Positions 5,448 through 12,166 of a stretch of DNA of 12,166 nt are shown here, piece by piece. The notes under the pieces are model-generated. The model was not told the origin of the DNA. It made no database searches and saw only the letters and a list, made by a program, of their open reading frames with translations. The position numbers and the translations under genes are program-made. The first letter of the stretch is position 1, and each line of letters opens with the position of its first letter. This DNA is from SIAJ01 sp036266155 (lineage in GTDB: Bacteria > Planctomycetota > Planctomycetia > Gemmatales > Gemmataceae), in contig DATANR010000327.1 in assembly GCA_036266155.1 (NCBI GenBank), positions 1 through 12,166 of the forward strand, read 5' to 3'.

Positions 5448-7586
5448 GTGATCGCACACCTGTTCGGCGTCGGCCTCTTCATCCTCGCGCCAATCGCGAT
5501 GGCCGCGGTAGCCATTTGGTTCCTCGCCGACGAGGAAGCTGAACTCATTCTGCGAATCACGGTGTTCGGCGTCTGTACGACCTTGGCATTCGTCTACGCA
5601 AAATCGTTGCTACCGCATCATCGACAACTGCCGCCGGCGGTGATCCCGATTCGTCCCGACGACGAGCCGATGATTTACGCGTTTGTCGAACGCGTGGCGA
5701 CCGACGTCAACGTAACAGCGCCGTTGCGCGTATTCATCGGCTCGGACGTGGAATCGGACCTGGGCGGCCGGCGATCACTCCTGGATCTCGTGCGCCCGCC
5801 GCGCTGGGAATTGCACCTTGGTCTGTGGTTGTGGCATGTGGTCACGCTCAGCGAGTTGCAGGCACTGGTGGCACGCACACTGGCGCCGATTGCCGGCGGC
5901 CGGGGCCAGCGCTTCCGCGCAACGGTTCAATCGCTGCTCGATGTCATGGCGAACGGCGTCGACCGCATCGATGACGTAGCTGTCGAGTCGGATGCTCGGC
6001 TAGCAGGCCTGGCGCGGATTTTGAAGAACGCTCACGCTCTGTTTGTGTTTCCGTTGCGCGTGCTGGCGCGCCTCCTCTTGCGCGTGGATCCGGTCCACGA
6101 CAACTCGATCGCCGACGATCTCGATGCCGTCCGCATCGCCGGTAGCGACGCGCTCGTTCACGCCATTCTGCGGTCCGATATCGCCGCCGCCGCCGTGCGC
6201 GCCTGGGACGACCGGCTCGACAACGCGGTTCGTGCCGGCCTTTGGACGACAGATCTTTATGCGCATGTCAATGACGGTCTCACCGCGCTTCGCGAGGCGC
6301 ACAACGACTTGACGTTGGGTGACGTACCAACGCTGCGTGGCCCGACGGCGGGCAAGTACACCGACATCTTTGAACCCGGCGCCGAGTACGTGTCGCGGAT
6401 GTGGTCGGGCTTTCCACGACCAGATGAACGCGAGCAGTTTGCCAAGCGCGACTTTGTCGTTGCCGAGCGCGACGACCGACCGGCCACGGTGTTACTCGAT
6501 GCACCTGGACCGCTGCGCGAGCGCATGACGCGCTTGCATTATCTGGAGGTCCTGCGAACGGTGCGTGACTATCTGCCGCTCGCGCCCGAGACCATACGCC
6601 GATGGATTGCCACGAAGCCCGATACACTCTTGCCCGAAAAATTCGCCGGCTGCTACGATCCGGCACGCAAGATCGATCCCGGCACCGAAGCCGAGCGTGC
6701 CGCCGCTCTGGGCGCCGAGCAACGCGGCGATGGCGAATTGATCGCCGCCGCGGCCGGCCTGTACGCGCGCGCTGCCGAGCGCGCCACGACGTGGCGGTCT
6801 GCCCGCCTGGCACTCGACAAATTGAATCAGCGCGCTGTCTATCATCCTGTCGGCCGCACGCGCGCGATGGCCGAGGACCTCGAAGACGACATGCGCAAGG
6901 CCGGCCGGTGGCTCGCGGCCCTCGATCGCTGGGCTTACGTGATTCACATGCACATGGCCGCCCGCCTGACCGACTTGCGGCTGCACGAAGCGCTCGTGAC
7001 CCGCTACGACAGCGTCTTGCGCTTTCAGGCAATCGCGGTCGACGCTCGCGAATATCGCAACCGCGTCGCGGCGTTCGTCCGTCGCCTGGACGATCCGAGC
7101 GGCACGCCGTCGTATCGGTTGCGCCGCGATGCCGCGTTGGAATTCGGCGCCTCGCGCCGCGATCTCGGCGCTTTGCTCTCCGAGGCCGCGGCGATTCGCG
7201 AACCGCTGCTCCGCGAATGGACAGGCGATGTGCCCCTCGACGAGTTCTTGTTCGCGCACGAGGTGCGGCCGCCATCGCGCGCCCGCGGCACCGTTCGCTA
7301 TGGCCGCAAACTCATGACCGCATGGAACGAGATCGCGAGCAAGGGGCAATGGCTCAATCAACTCGGCGTCGCTGCACTGCTCGAATTGCACGACGAGATC
7401 GAACGCGAGTTTGCGGCTCAGGTGCCGGCGAGTGCGCTAGAGGCAAACGTCGAGTTGGTCATCGAAGACTTGGCGCCCGCGCCGCCGACTGACGACATTG
7501 ATGTGGTCCTCGACGAGGCAGATATCGTTTCTGAAGAACCGATTGCCGAGGACGAGCCGGCCAACCCGTGGGGCGAGGGCCGGTAG
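5448..7586 (+). CDS. Large membrane protein related to M48 peptidases but lacking the zinc site
   Basis: A 712-residue protein, counted from the GTG at 5448. It has two N-terminal membrane segments (about residues 1-27 and 33-55) and a possible third hydrophobic helix (196-212). Residues 75-325 follow the layout of large M48 metallopeptidases: PMIYAFVERVA, a strand/loop core, the helix SELQALVARTLAPIAGG where HExxH belongs, then IADDLDAVRIAGSDAL where ExxADRYEARVAGSDAF-type sequence is usual, and MWSGFPRPDERE near the end. The expected HELAH-type motif reads RTLAP (143-147) and the third ligand position reads N219, so all three zinc ligands are absent. The C-terminal half is helical and unrecognised, ending in an acidic, proline-containing tail. 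The true start is uncertain: codons from 5349 to 5447 look coding (proline-rich PYPPPPRDPP) but contain no ATG, GTG or TTG. The M48 relationship is my inference from motif order. Confidence 0.8.
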   Translation: MIAHLFGVGLFILAPIAMAAVAIWFLADEEAELILRITVFGVCTTLAFVYAKSLLPHHRQLPPAVIPIRPDDEPMIYAFVERVATDVNVTAPLRVFIGSDVESDLGGRRSLLDLVRPPRWELHLGLWLWHVVTLSELQALVARTLAPIAGGRGQRFRATVQSLLDVMANGVDRIDDVAVESDARLAGLARILKNAHALFVFPLRVLARLLLRVDPVHDNSIADDLDAVRIAGSDALVHAILRSDIAAAAVRAWDDRLDNAVRAGLWTTDLYAHVNDGLTALREAHNDLTLGDVPTLRGPTAGKYTDIFEPGAEYVSRMWSGFPRPDEREQFAKRDFVVAERDDRPATVLLDAPGPLRERMTRLHYLEVLRTVRDYLPLAPETIRRWIATKPDTLLPEKFAGCYDPARKIDPGTEAERAAALGAEQRGDGELIAAAAGLYARAAERATTWRSARLALDKLNQRAVYHPVGRTRAMAEDLEDDMRKAGRWLAALDRWAYVIHMHMAARLTDLRLHEALVTRYDSVLRFQAIAVDAREYRNRVAAFVRRLDDPSGTPSYRLRRDAALEFGASRRDLGALLSEAAAIREPLLREWTGDVPLDEFLFAHEVRPPSRARGTVRYGRKLMTAWNEIASKGQWLNQLGVAALLELHDEIEREFAAQVPASALEANVELVIEDLAPAPPTDDIDVVLDEADIVSEEPIAEDEPANPWGEGR

Positions 7587-7681
7587 ATTGAACGCCATAA
7601 GCAGCAACCAACACAGCACTTGCGAAGTTCGCGTTCGTTACATTTCATTGCCCAAATTCTGGCCGAAACGCATGGGGGATA

Positions 7682-7711
7682 GTGTGCAGTGTATGTAATA
7701 CACTTGCACAC
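7682..7711. terminator. Hairpin between convergent genes, possible bidirectional terminator
   Basis: GTGTGCAGTGTAT (7682-7694) pairs with ATACAC-TTGCACAC (7698-7711) across a 3-nt loop, giving 13 bp with a single bulged T at 7704. It lies in the 137-bp gap between the membrane-protein gene and the aldehyde dehydrogenase gene, 12 nt from the end of the latter. There is no U-tract. Nothing else is recognised in 7587-7681. Confidence 0.45.
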
Positions 7712-7723
7712 CCCGTGAGCCGG

Positions 7724-9187
7724 TCAATCGCGCAGCTTCATGCTCACGTACTTCGTCTCCAGGTATGCCTCCAGGCCCTCGTGCGCCAGCTCACGGCCGA
7801 GGCCGCTTTCCTTCATGCCGCCGAACGGGCATTGCGGCGTGGCCGGCACCGGGTCGTTGACGCCGATGATGCCGGCCTCGAGTCCCTCGGCCATCTTCCA
7901 CATGACGGTCATGTCGTTGGTGAAGACGTAGGCCGCGAGCCCGTAGACCGTGTTGTTCGCCGCCGCGATGACGTCGTCGAGCTTCGAGAAGTCGAGCACC
8001 GGCATCACTGGGGCGAACGGCTCGTCGGCGAGCATCTTCGCATCGGTGCTCAGGCCCGTCAGAATCGTCGGCTCGAAGAAATAGCCCTTCTCGAAGCGAG
8101 CGTCGCGTTTGCCGCCCGTGAGCAGCTTGGCGCCCTTGCCGGTCGCGTCCTGGATCAGGCCGAGCGTGTTGTCCATCGCCTTCTTCTCGAACATCGGCCC
8201 GACCTCGATGCCGGCATCGAGCCCGTTGCCGACCTTGAGAGCACGGGCCGACTCGACCGCCACCTCCGTGAACTTCTTCTGCACGTCCTTGTGGACGAAG
8301 AAGCGCGACGGGGAGATGCAGACCTGCCCGTTATTGCGGAACTTGCCGATGACGGCCGCCTTCGCCACGGCCTCCGGATCGGCATCCGGGAAAACGATAA
8401 ACGGTGCGTGGCCGCCGAGTTCGAGGCTCAGGCGCTTCACCTGCCCGGCCGCGGCACGCATGAGCTGCTTGCCGACTTCCGTGGAGCCGGTGAAGCTGAT
8501 CTTGCGAACGTCGCGGTTTTCCAGAAACTCGTCGGCGATATCCTTCGCGGGGCCCATGATGAGGTTGGCGACGCCCTTGGGCAGGCCGGCCTCGATCAGG
8601 CAGTCGAATACGTTTACGAGCGACAGCGGCGTCTGGCTGGCGGGCTTGCAGACAATGGTGCAGCCCGCCGCGAGGGCCGGGGCGATCTTGCGGGCTTGCA
8701 GCGTGATCGGGAAGTTCCACGGCCCGATCGCCCCAACCACGCCGACTGGATGCTTGAGCGTCATGTGCCGCTTGCCGGCCACGCTATTCGGGATCACCTG
8801 GCCGTATGCCCGCTTGCCTTCTTCCGCGAACCACTCAAACGTGTCGGCCGAGTGCAGCACCTCGCCCTTCGCCTCGGCGAGCGGCTTGCCCTGCTCCATC
8901 GTCAACGTGCGGGCGAGGGCGTCGGCGCGCTCGCGCATCAATTCGGCAGTTTTCTTCAGGACCTTCGCCCGATCCCAGGAAGTGAGCTTGGCCCAACCAA
9001 CCATGGCCTGCTTGGCGGCCGCGATGGCGCGCTTACAGTCTTCGCGCGTGCCGAACGCAACCTCGGCGATGGTCTCTTCCGTGGCGGGATTGACGACCGC
9101 GAGCCGCTTGCCGCCCGTGGCGTCGACCCATTGGCCGTCGATATAGAGTTGGCGATAGGTCGTTTGGTCGGTCGTGGCGGTGGCCAT
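7724..9187 (-). CDS. gabD: NAD(P)-dependent aldehyde dehydrogenase, succinate-semialdehyde type
   Basis: A full-length 487-residue aldehyde dehydrogenase. Catalytic and cofactor landmarks are all present: GPWNFP with N158, CKPAS with K181, the Rossmann motif FTGSTEVGK (232-240), ELGGHAPF with general base E256, and NNGQVCISPSRF with nucleophile C290. Motif style and length fit the GabD/SSADH group, which oxidises succinate semialdehyde to succinate at the end of the GABA shunt. Other small aldehydes are possible, because SSADH enzymes more often read GQTC at the nucleophile and this one reads GQVC. The ATG at 9187 gives the expected N-terminus (YRQLYIDGQW at residues 11-20); upstream codons in frame are not ALDH-like. 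It lies 55 bp after the glycosyltransferase gene on the same strand and may be co-transcribed, though the functions are not obviously linked. A cytosolic location is expected. Confidence 0.93.
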   Translation of the reverse strand: MATATTDQTTYRQLYIDGQWVDATGGKRLAVVNPATEETIAEVAFGTREDCKRAIAAAKQAMVGWAKLTSWDRAKVLKKTAELMRERADALARTLTMEQGKPLAEAKGEVLHSADTFEWFAEEGKRAYGQVIPNSVAGKRHMTLKHPVGVVGAIGPWNFPITLQARKIAPALAAGCTIVCKPASQTPLSLVNVFDCLIEAGLPKGVANLIMGPAKDIADEFLENRDVRKISFTGSTEVGKQLMRAAAGQVKRLSLELGGHAPFIVFPDADPEAVAKAAVIGKFRNNGQVCISPSRFFVHKDVQKKFTEVAVESARALKVGNGLDAGIEVGPMFEKKAMDNTLGLIQDATGKGAKLLTGGKRDARFEKGYFFEPTILTGLSTDAKMLADEPFAPVMPVLDFSKLDDVIAAANNTVYGLAAYVFTNDMTVMWKMAEGLEAGIIGVNDPVPATPQCPFGGMKESGLGRELAHEGLEAYLETKYVSMKLRD

Positions 9188-9189
9188 CG

Positions 9190-9216
9190 GGATGCTCCAG
9201 AGGAATACGAGCATCC
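9190..9216 (-). promoter_or_regulatory. Leader hairpin directly before the aldehyde dehydrogenase start
   Basis: In the minus-strand transcript GGATGCTC (complement of 9209-9216) pairs perfectly over 8 bp with GAGCATCC (complement of 9190-9197), with an 11-nt loop. The stem ends 2 nt before the ATG, and the only SD-like bases, GGAG, straddle the loop and the 3' arm. Initiation would require the stem to open, so it may regulate translation or insulate the gene from the upstream glycosyltransferase. The structure is seen; the role is inferred. Confidence 0.4.
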
Positions 9217-9242
9217 TAGGAGCCGGGGCCGCGCACGGACAA

Positions 9243-10022
9243 CTACGCGGCCTTCCGGTGCGTCGTCGACGCGGTCCGTGGGAATGGCAGAACAACCGGA
9301 TCGGCAAACTGGGGCACCGCCATCGGCTTCGTCCAGACGACCTGACGCCACCAAAAGCGCATGAGGTTCGAGAAGGTCTTTGGCACTTCCCAGAGCGACA
9401 CTTTGCTCGTGCCGCTGCGCCGCGCCCGATGGCGGACGCCGATCTCGACGACGGCAAAGCCAAATTGCCGGGCCTTGCTGAGCATTTCCGAGTTCACGAA
9501 GAAACCCGCCGAATCGGGCAGCAAATATGCGAGCGCCTCGCGGCGGAATACCTTCAGCGCGCAATCGCAATCACGGACACCGGTCCCGAGGATCGCACGG
9601 GCGAGCACGTTGTAGCCCCACGACAGGAAGCGGCGCCGCCACGGGTCCTTGCGATCGATCCGCCAGCCGACGGCTACCGGGAAGTCGTCCGAACGAACCA
9701 CCAGTTCGTCGATGTCTTCCAGGAAGAACTGGCCGTCGGCATCGGTGAACGCGACCAGATCGTAGCGCGAGGCCTCGAAGCCGGAACGCAGCGCGGCGCC
9801 GTATCCGAGGTTCATGGAGTGGCTGACGAGCCGCACATGCGGCCAGAGAGCGGCCATCTCGCCGACGCGCTCCGCAGTGCCGTCCGTGCTGCCGTCGTCT
9901 ACCACGAGGATTTCGAACTCATAGCCGAGCCCGGCAAGAGCCTCGTGTGCCTCCGCGATGGCGTCCGCGATTCCCGCCGCCTCGTTGTAAGCAGGCATCA
10001 CCAGCGACAGACGGGCGGTCAT
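9243..10022 (-). CDS. GT2 family glycosyltransferase, polyprenyl-phosphate sugar transferase-like
   Basis: A 259-residue GT-A fold enzyme. It shows SLVMPAYNEA (residues 6-15), VVDDGSTDGT (40-49) with the nucleotide-binding DDG, NLGYGAALRSGF (71-82), and the metal-binding DAD (94-96) in AFTDADGQF. Then comes RDCDCALKVFRREAL (150-164), typical of dolichyl/undecaprenyl-phosphate mannose or glucose transferase relatives. RRSGTSKVS (201-209) fits the conserved R-x-G-x-S-K segment of that group. It probably transfers a sugar from a nucleotide donor to a lipid phosphate at the inner face of the membrane. No C-terminal membrane domain is present. The aromatic/basic FWWRQVVW near residues 223-230 may contact the membrane. 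The ATG at 10022 gives the canonical N-terminus. It is divergent from the cytochrome gene and upstream of the aldehyde dehydrogenase gene. Confidence 0.9.
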   Translation of the reverse strand: MTARLSLVMPAYNEAAGIADAIAEAHEALAGLGYEFEILVVDDGSTDGTAERVGEMAALWPHVRLVSHSMNLGYGAALRSGFEASRYDLVAFTDADGQFFLEDIDELVVRSDDFPVAVGWRIDRKDPWRRRFLSWGYNVLARAILGTGVRDCDCALKVFRREALAYLLPDSAGFFVNSEMLSKARQFGFAVVEIGVRHRARRSGTSKVSLWEVPKTFSNLMRFWWRQVVWTKPMAVPQFADPVVLPFPRTASTTHRKAA

Positions 10023-10115
10023 GGTCCGGCTCCTTCCGGGTGGGCACGGCGGCAACATGCCAACTTGGGGCAATTCGGTCAAGGCGGACCGTTCGGCGAA
10101 ATTGCAGGTAGCTCG

Positions 10116-10144
10116 TTGACTTGCGTTCAGCGGGAAGGTAACAT
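10116..10144 (+). promoter_or_regulatory. Sigma-70-type promoter for the cytochrome gene
   Basis: TTGACT (10116-10121, five of six matches) and TAACAT (10139-10144, four of six) are separated by exactly 17 nt. Transcription would start near 10151 and give a leader of about 150 nt that includes the hairpin at 10243-10265. It is the best promoter match noticed in the window. The rest of the 279-bp divergent gap (10023-10301) shows no small gene. Confidence 0.5.
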
Positions 10145-10242
10145 CCCTCCGGATTGGTCGCTGCCGACTCAGCATGACTGTGGAACTCTTTTCCCAGTCC
10201 GCCCGGTCTGCCCGCCTTCTCCAATTTCATTCGCACGCGATG

Positions 10243-10265
10243 CCGGCGAGAGTGGTTCTCGCCGG
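10243..10265 (+). promoter_or_regulatory. Stable hairpin in the leader of the cytochrome gene
   Basis: CCGGCGAGA (10243-10251) and TCTCGCCGG (10257-10265) form a perfect 9-bp stem with the 5-nt loop GTGGT, about 36 nt before the start codon. There is no T-run after it, so termination is unlikely. mRNA stabilisation or a protein-binding site is more plausible. The ribosome binding site downstream is outside the stem. Confidence 0.45.
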
Positions 10266-10290
10266 TCTAAGTTGTGTTCGATTTGTCACC

Positions 10291-10295
10291 AGGAG
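10291..10295 (+). promoter_or_regulatory. Ribosome binding site of the cytochrome gene
   Basis: AGGAG sits 6 nt before the ATG at 10302 and decides this start. The same frame is open for more than a kilobase upstream, but that part is antisense to two other genes. Confidence 0.7.
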
Positions 10296-10301
10296 ATTTG
10301 C

Positions 10302-10718
10302 ATGCGGTATCAGTGGAAGTTGGCGGTGCTGGCCGCCGTCGCCCTCGGGGTCGCGTATTTCGGCACCGCGACGGCCAAGGATGATGAGATCAAGGACACG
10401 AAGGGCTGCATGGCCTTCCAGAACAAGCTCCGGGGCGATCTGCCCAAGCAGCTCAAGTCCAAGACCCCGGACTGGGACGAGATTCAGAAGGAGACCAAGG
10501 ATTGGGTCGGCGTCGCCGAGACGCTCGGCAAGCAGACGCCGCCGAAGGGCTCGGCCGAGAGCTGGAAGAAGCAAACCGAACTGTACATGACCAATGTCAA
10601 GGCCGTTGACACCGCAGCCGGGAAGAAGGACGCCGAAGGCGCTACCAAGGCCCTGGCCACGATCGGCAACTCGTGCGGCGGCTGCCATAGCCAGCACAAG
10701 CCGGCGAAGCCGAAGTAA
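10302..10718 (+). CDS. Periplasmic class II-type cytochrome c (c'/c556-like)
   Basis: A 138-residue secreted protein. Residues 1-25 form a Sec signal peptide (MRYQWK, a hydrophobic core, and TATA before K26). The mature part is Lys/Asp/Glu-rich and helical, with the single heme-binding site CGGCH at 125-129 close to the C-terminus, as in four-helix-bundle class II cytochromes. M37, in the first helix, could be the distal heme ligand as in c556; if it is not, the heme would be five-coordinate as in cytochrome c'. The tail KPAKPK is basic. It probably carries electrons in the periplasm; redox partners are not evident nearby. Start choice rests on the AGGAG at 10291 and the good signal peptide. 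A strong hairpin follows 22 nt after the stop. Confidence 0.88.
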   Translation: MRYQWKLAVLAAVALGVAYFGTATAKDDEIKDTKGCMAFQNKLRGDLPKQLKSKTPDWDEIQKETKDWVGVAETLGKQTPPKGSAESWKKQTELYMTNVKAVDTAAGKKDAEGATKALATIGNSCGGCHSQHKPAKPK

Positions 10719-10740
10719 GTAATACTCGTGCTCAAAACCG

Positions 10741-10766
10741 AGGGCCGCCGACTTGTCGGCGGCCCT
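10741..10766 (+). terminator. Strong 12-bp hairpin after the cytochrome gene
   Basis: AGGGCCGCCGAC (10741-10752) and GTCGGCGGCCCT (10755-10766) are perfectly complementary around TT, so in RNA a stem of about 10-11 bp closes a small loop. It follows the cytochrome stop and is likely a terminator or RNA 3'-end stabiliser, although only two T residues follow. It ends 16 nt before the next gene's ATG, so it could also influence that gene. Confidence 0.6.
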
Positions 10767-10782
10767 TGCACGTTGGTGAACC

Positions 10783-11865
10783 ATGCCGGATCCCGTCAAT
10801 CTCCTCGAATACGAAGCCCTTGCCCGGGCCACGCTTCCGGAGCCTGCCTTCGGTTACTTCGGATCCGGGGCCGGCTGCGAAATCACATCGCGTGAGAACC
10901 GCTCGGCCTTCGATGACTTGCGCCTGCGGCCTCGCGTGCTGATTCCGGTCGGCAAGCGCGATCAATCAATTACGCTCTTTGGCCGCACGCTGCCGTCGCC
11001 GATCCTCGTGGCGCCGATGGCATTTCAGAAAGTCGCTCATCCCGACGGCGAACCGGCCACAGCCCGCGGGTGCGCGGCTGCCGGCGTCCTATTCGTCGCC
11101 AGCACGATGGCGAGCGTTTCGCTTGAAGAGATCGCGGCGGCATCACTGGCGCCCAAGTGGTTCCAACTCTACGTTTTCCAGGATCGCGGCATCACGCGGG
11201 CGATTGTCGAACGGGCCGAAGCGGCGGGCTACGAGGCATTACAGGTGACGGCAGATTTGCCGGTTACCGGACGACGCGAGGCCGACATTCGCAATGCCTT
11301 CTTGCTGCCGGATGACGTGAAGCCGCGCAACTTGGAAAGCGCCATCGGCGGTTGTCTGACGCCCGATGGCTCGCCGGACGGTCCGGTCCCATATTCTCGC
11401 TACCTGTTCGATCCCAACCTATCATGGGCCGACATCGCCTGGTTGCGGTCGATCACCAAGCTCCCCGTGCTCGTTAAGGGCATCCTCCGCGGCGACGATG
11501 CCGATCGTGCGATCAGCCACGGGGCCGCAGGGATCGTCGTTTCCAATCACGGCGGCCGGCAGCTCGACACGGTCGTACCGACAATCCGAGCGCTTCCGGA
11601 AGTCGTTGACGCCGTGGCCGGACGCGGCCTGGTCATCATCGACAGCGGCATCCGCCGAGGAATCGACATCGTGAAAGCGATCGCCCTCGGCGCGAATGCG
11701 GTGCAAGTCGGCCGACCGGCCATCTGGGGCCTGGCCACTGGCGGTGAAGCGGGCGTTGCGCGCGTGATGACGCTGCTCCGCGAGGAACTGGACAACGTGC
11801 TCGCCTTATGCGGCTGTCCAACGATCGGGCATATCACGCGAGATTTGGTTGCGTTCGCCACATAG
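10783..11865 (+). CDS. FMN-dependent alpha-hydroxy acid oxidase/dehydrogenase
   Basis: A 360-residue TIM-barrel flavoenzyme of the glycolate oxidase / L-lactate dehydrogenase (LldD) family, of usual length for the soluble forms. The active-site set is complete: Y25 in FGYFGSGA, PILVAPMAFQKV (73-84) at the flavin, Y130 in FQLYVFQ, D158 with R164/R165 in ADLPVTGRREADIRN, K232 in PVLVKGIL, and H256 and R259 in VVSNHGGRQLD. DSGIRRG (287-293) and GRP (310-312) bind the FMN phosphate. Such enzymes oxidise an L-2-hydroxy acid to the 2-oxo acid, passing electrons to oxygen or the electron-transfer chain. The substrate (glycolate, lactate or other) cannot be read from the sequence. The usual DTP at the second active-site block reads DLP here. 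The neighbouring cytochrome could accept electrons, but the hairpin between them argues against one tight operon. The DUF971 gene follows after 9 bp. Confidence 0.93.
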   Translation: MPDPVNLLEYEALARATLPEPAFGYFGSGAGCEITSRENRSAFDDLRLRPRVLIPVGKRDQSITLFGRTLPSPILVAPMAFQKVAHPDGEPATARGCAAAGVLFVASTMASVSLEEIAAASLAPKWFQLYVFQDRGITRAIVERAEAAGYEALQVTADLPVTGRREADIRNAFLLPDDVKPRNLESAIGGCLTPDGSPDGPVPYSRYLFDPNLSWADIAWLRSITKLPVLVKGILRGDDADRAISHGAAGIVVSNHGGRQLDTVVPTIRALPEVVDAVAGRGLVIIDSGIRRGIDIVKAIALGANAVQVGRPAIWGLATGGEAGVARVMTLLREELDNVLALCGCPTIGHITRDLVAFAT

Positions 11866-11874
11866 AATGACCCC

Positions 11875-12166
11875 ATGTCTGCCGGTATTGAACTGAAGCC
11901 CCTGTCCCTTCGCCGCGAAGGCGATGGCTTGGCGATTGATTGGGCGGATGGCGCGCGCACGGTCGTCGCGTGGACGAAGCTGCGCAAGAACTGCCCCTGT
12001 GCCTCGTGCAACGAAGAACGTCAGAAGCCGGCCGATCCATTCAAGCTGGTGAGCGACAAGGAACTCGCCGCCGGTAACCCACAGCCAATGAAAATGTCGC
12101 CGCGCGGTCATTACGCCTATCAAATTGTCTGGAACGACGGGCACGATACCGGGATCTTCACCCTGG
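11875..12166 (+). CDS. DUF971 protein, N-terminal part (runs off window end)
   Basis: The frame is open from the ATG at 11875 to the window edge, giving 97 residues. LAIDWADGART (19-29), LRKNCPCASC (36-45), SPRGHYAYQIVWNDGHDTGIFTL (75-97) match the DUF971 / gamma-butyrobetaine hydroxylase N-terminal-like domain, a small fold of about 90-110 residues. C40, C42 and C45 with H90 are the likely zinc-binding positions. Stand-alone bacterial versions are often linked to iron-sulfur cluster or Mrp/ApbC-type genes, but no such partner is visible here. It lies 9 bp after the hydroxy acid oxidase gene and is probably co-transcribed with it. Only a few dozen residues or fewer should be missing if it is a single-domain protein. 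Confidence 0.88.
   Translation, partial: MSAGIELKPLSLRREGDGLAIDWADGARTVVAWTKLRKNCPCASCNEERQKPADPFKLVSDKELAAGNPQPMKMSPRGHYAYQIVWNDGHDTGIFTL

Noticed and set aside
7682..9364. Plus-strand open frame of 560 codons opposite the aldehyde dehydrogenase gene
   Set aside because: Antisense to a complete aldehyde dehydrogenase with all catalytic residues; product is Arg/His/Ala-rich and unlike any family.
9174..10301. Upstream extension of the cytochrome reading frame
   Set aside because: Open by chance across the glycosyltransferase gene on the other strand. The AGGAG at 10291 and the signal peptide from 10302 define the real start.
1..12166. CRISPR arrays, tRNA or rRNA genes, transposases, toxin-antitoxin or phage defence genes
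   Set aside because: None was recognised on either strand. The repeats found are short palindromes, not spaced direct-repeat arrays, and all long real genes have other identities.

Overview
The window looks like a piece of a high-GC planctomycete chromosome. This is inferred from gene content: a Tat-exported DUF1501 protein, a MoxR/DUF58 pair with a small unknown gene between them, a ThiS-ThiG fusion, a very divergent M48-like membrane protein, and hairpin-rich gene borders. No rRNA, tRNA, transposase, phage gene or CRISPR array was seen. Base composition looks even throughout, so this reads as ordinary chromosomal housekeeping and accessory DNA rather than an island.

Layout. Positions 1-219 (minus) hold the N-terminus of a DUF1501 protein. 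It diverges from a three-gene plus-strand operon: MoxR AAA+ ATPase (393-1418), an unknown 151-residue protein (1490-1945) and a DUF58/vWA protein (1945-2907), the last two overlapping by one base. A hairpin (2913-2942) separates this operon from a fused thiamine gene thiS-thiG (2958-3989). A 78-bp palindrome (4000-4077) lies between thiSG and a convergent class V aminotransferase (4077-5315, minus). Diverging from that gene is a 712-residue membrane protein (5448-7586) that resembles M48 peptidases but has lost the zinc-binding residues. Another hairpin (7682-7711) separates it from a convergent minus-strand pair: a GT2 glycosyltransferase (9243-10022) upstream of a succinate-semialdehyde-type aldehyde dehydrogenase (7724-9187). 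Diverging again on the plus strand are a periplasmic class II-type cytochrome c (10302-10718) with a recognisable promoter and leader hairpin, a strong hairpin (10741-10766), an FMN-dependent alpha-hydroxy acid oxidase (10783-11865) and a DUF971 protein cut by the window end (11875-12166).

How the genes work together. The clearest functional unit is MoxR / small protein / DUF58, in which a MoxR ATPase probably acts on a vWA protein; the small protein may be a partner. ThiSG serves thiazole synthesis for thiamine. The remaining genes look like independent metabolic or envelope functions.

The most notable items are the apparently catalytically dead M48-like protein, the internal rather than C-terminal Gly-Gly of ThiS in the fusion, the unknown partner in the MoxR operon, two different intergenic repeat elements, and two minus-strand leaders in which a hairpin covers the ribosome binding site.
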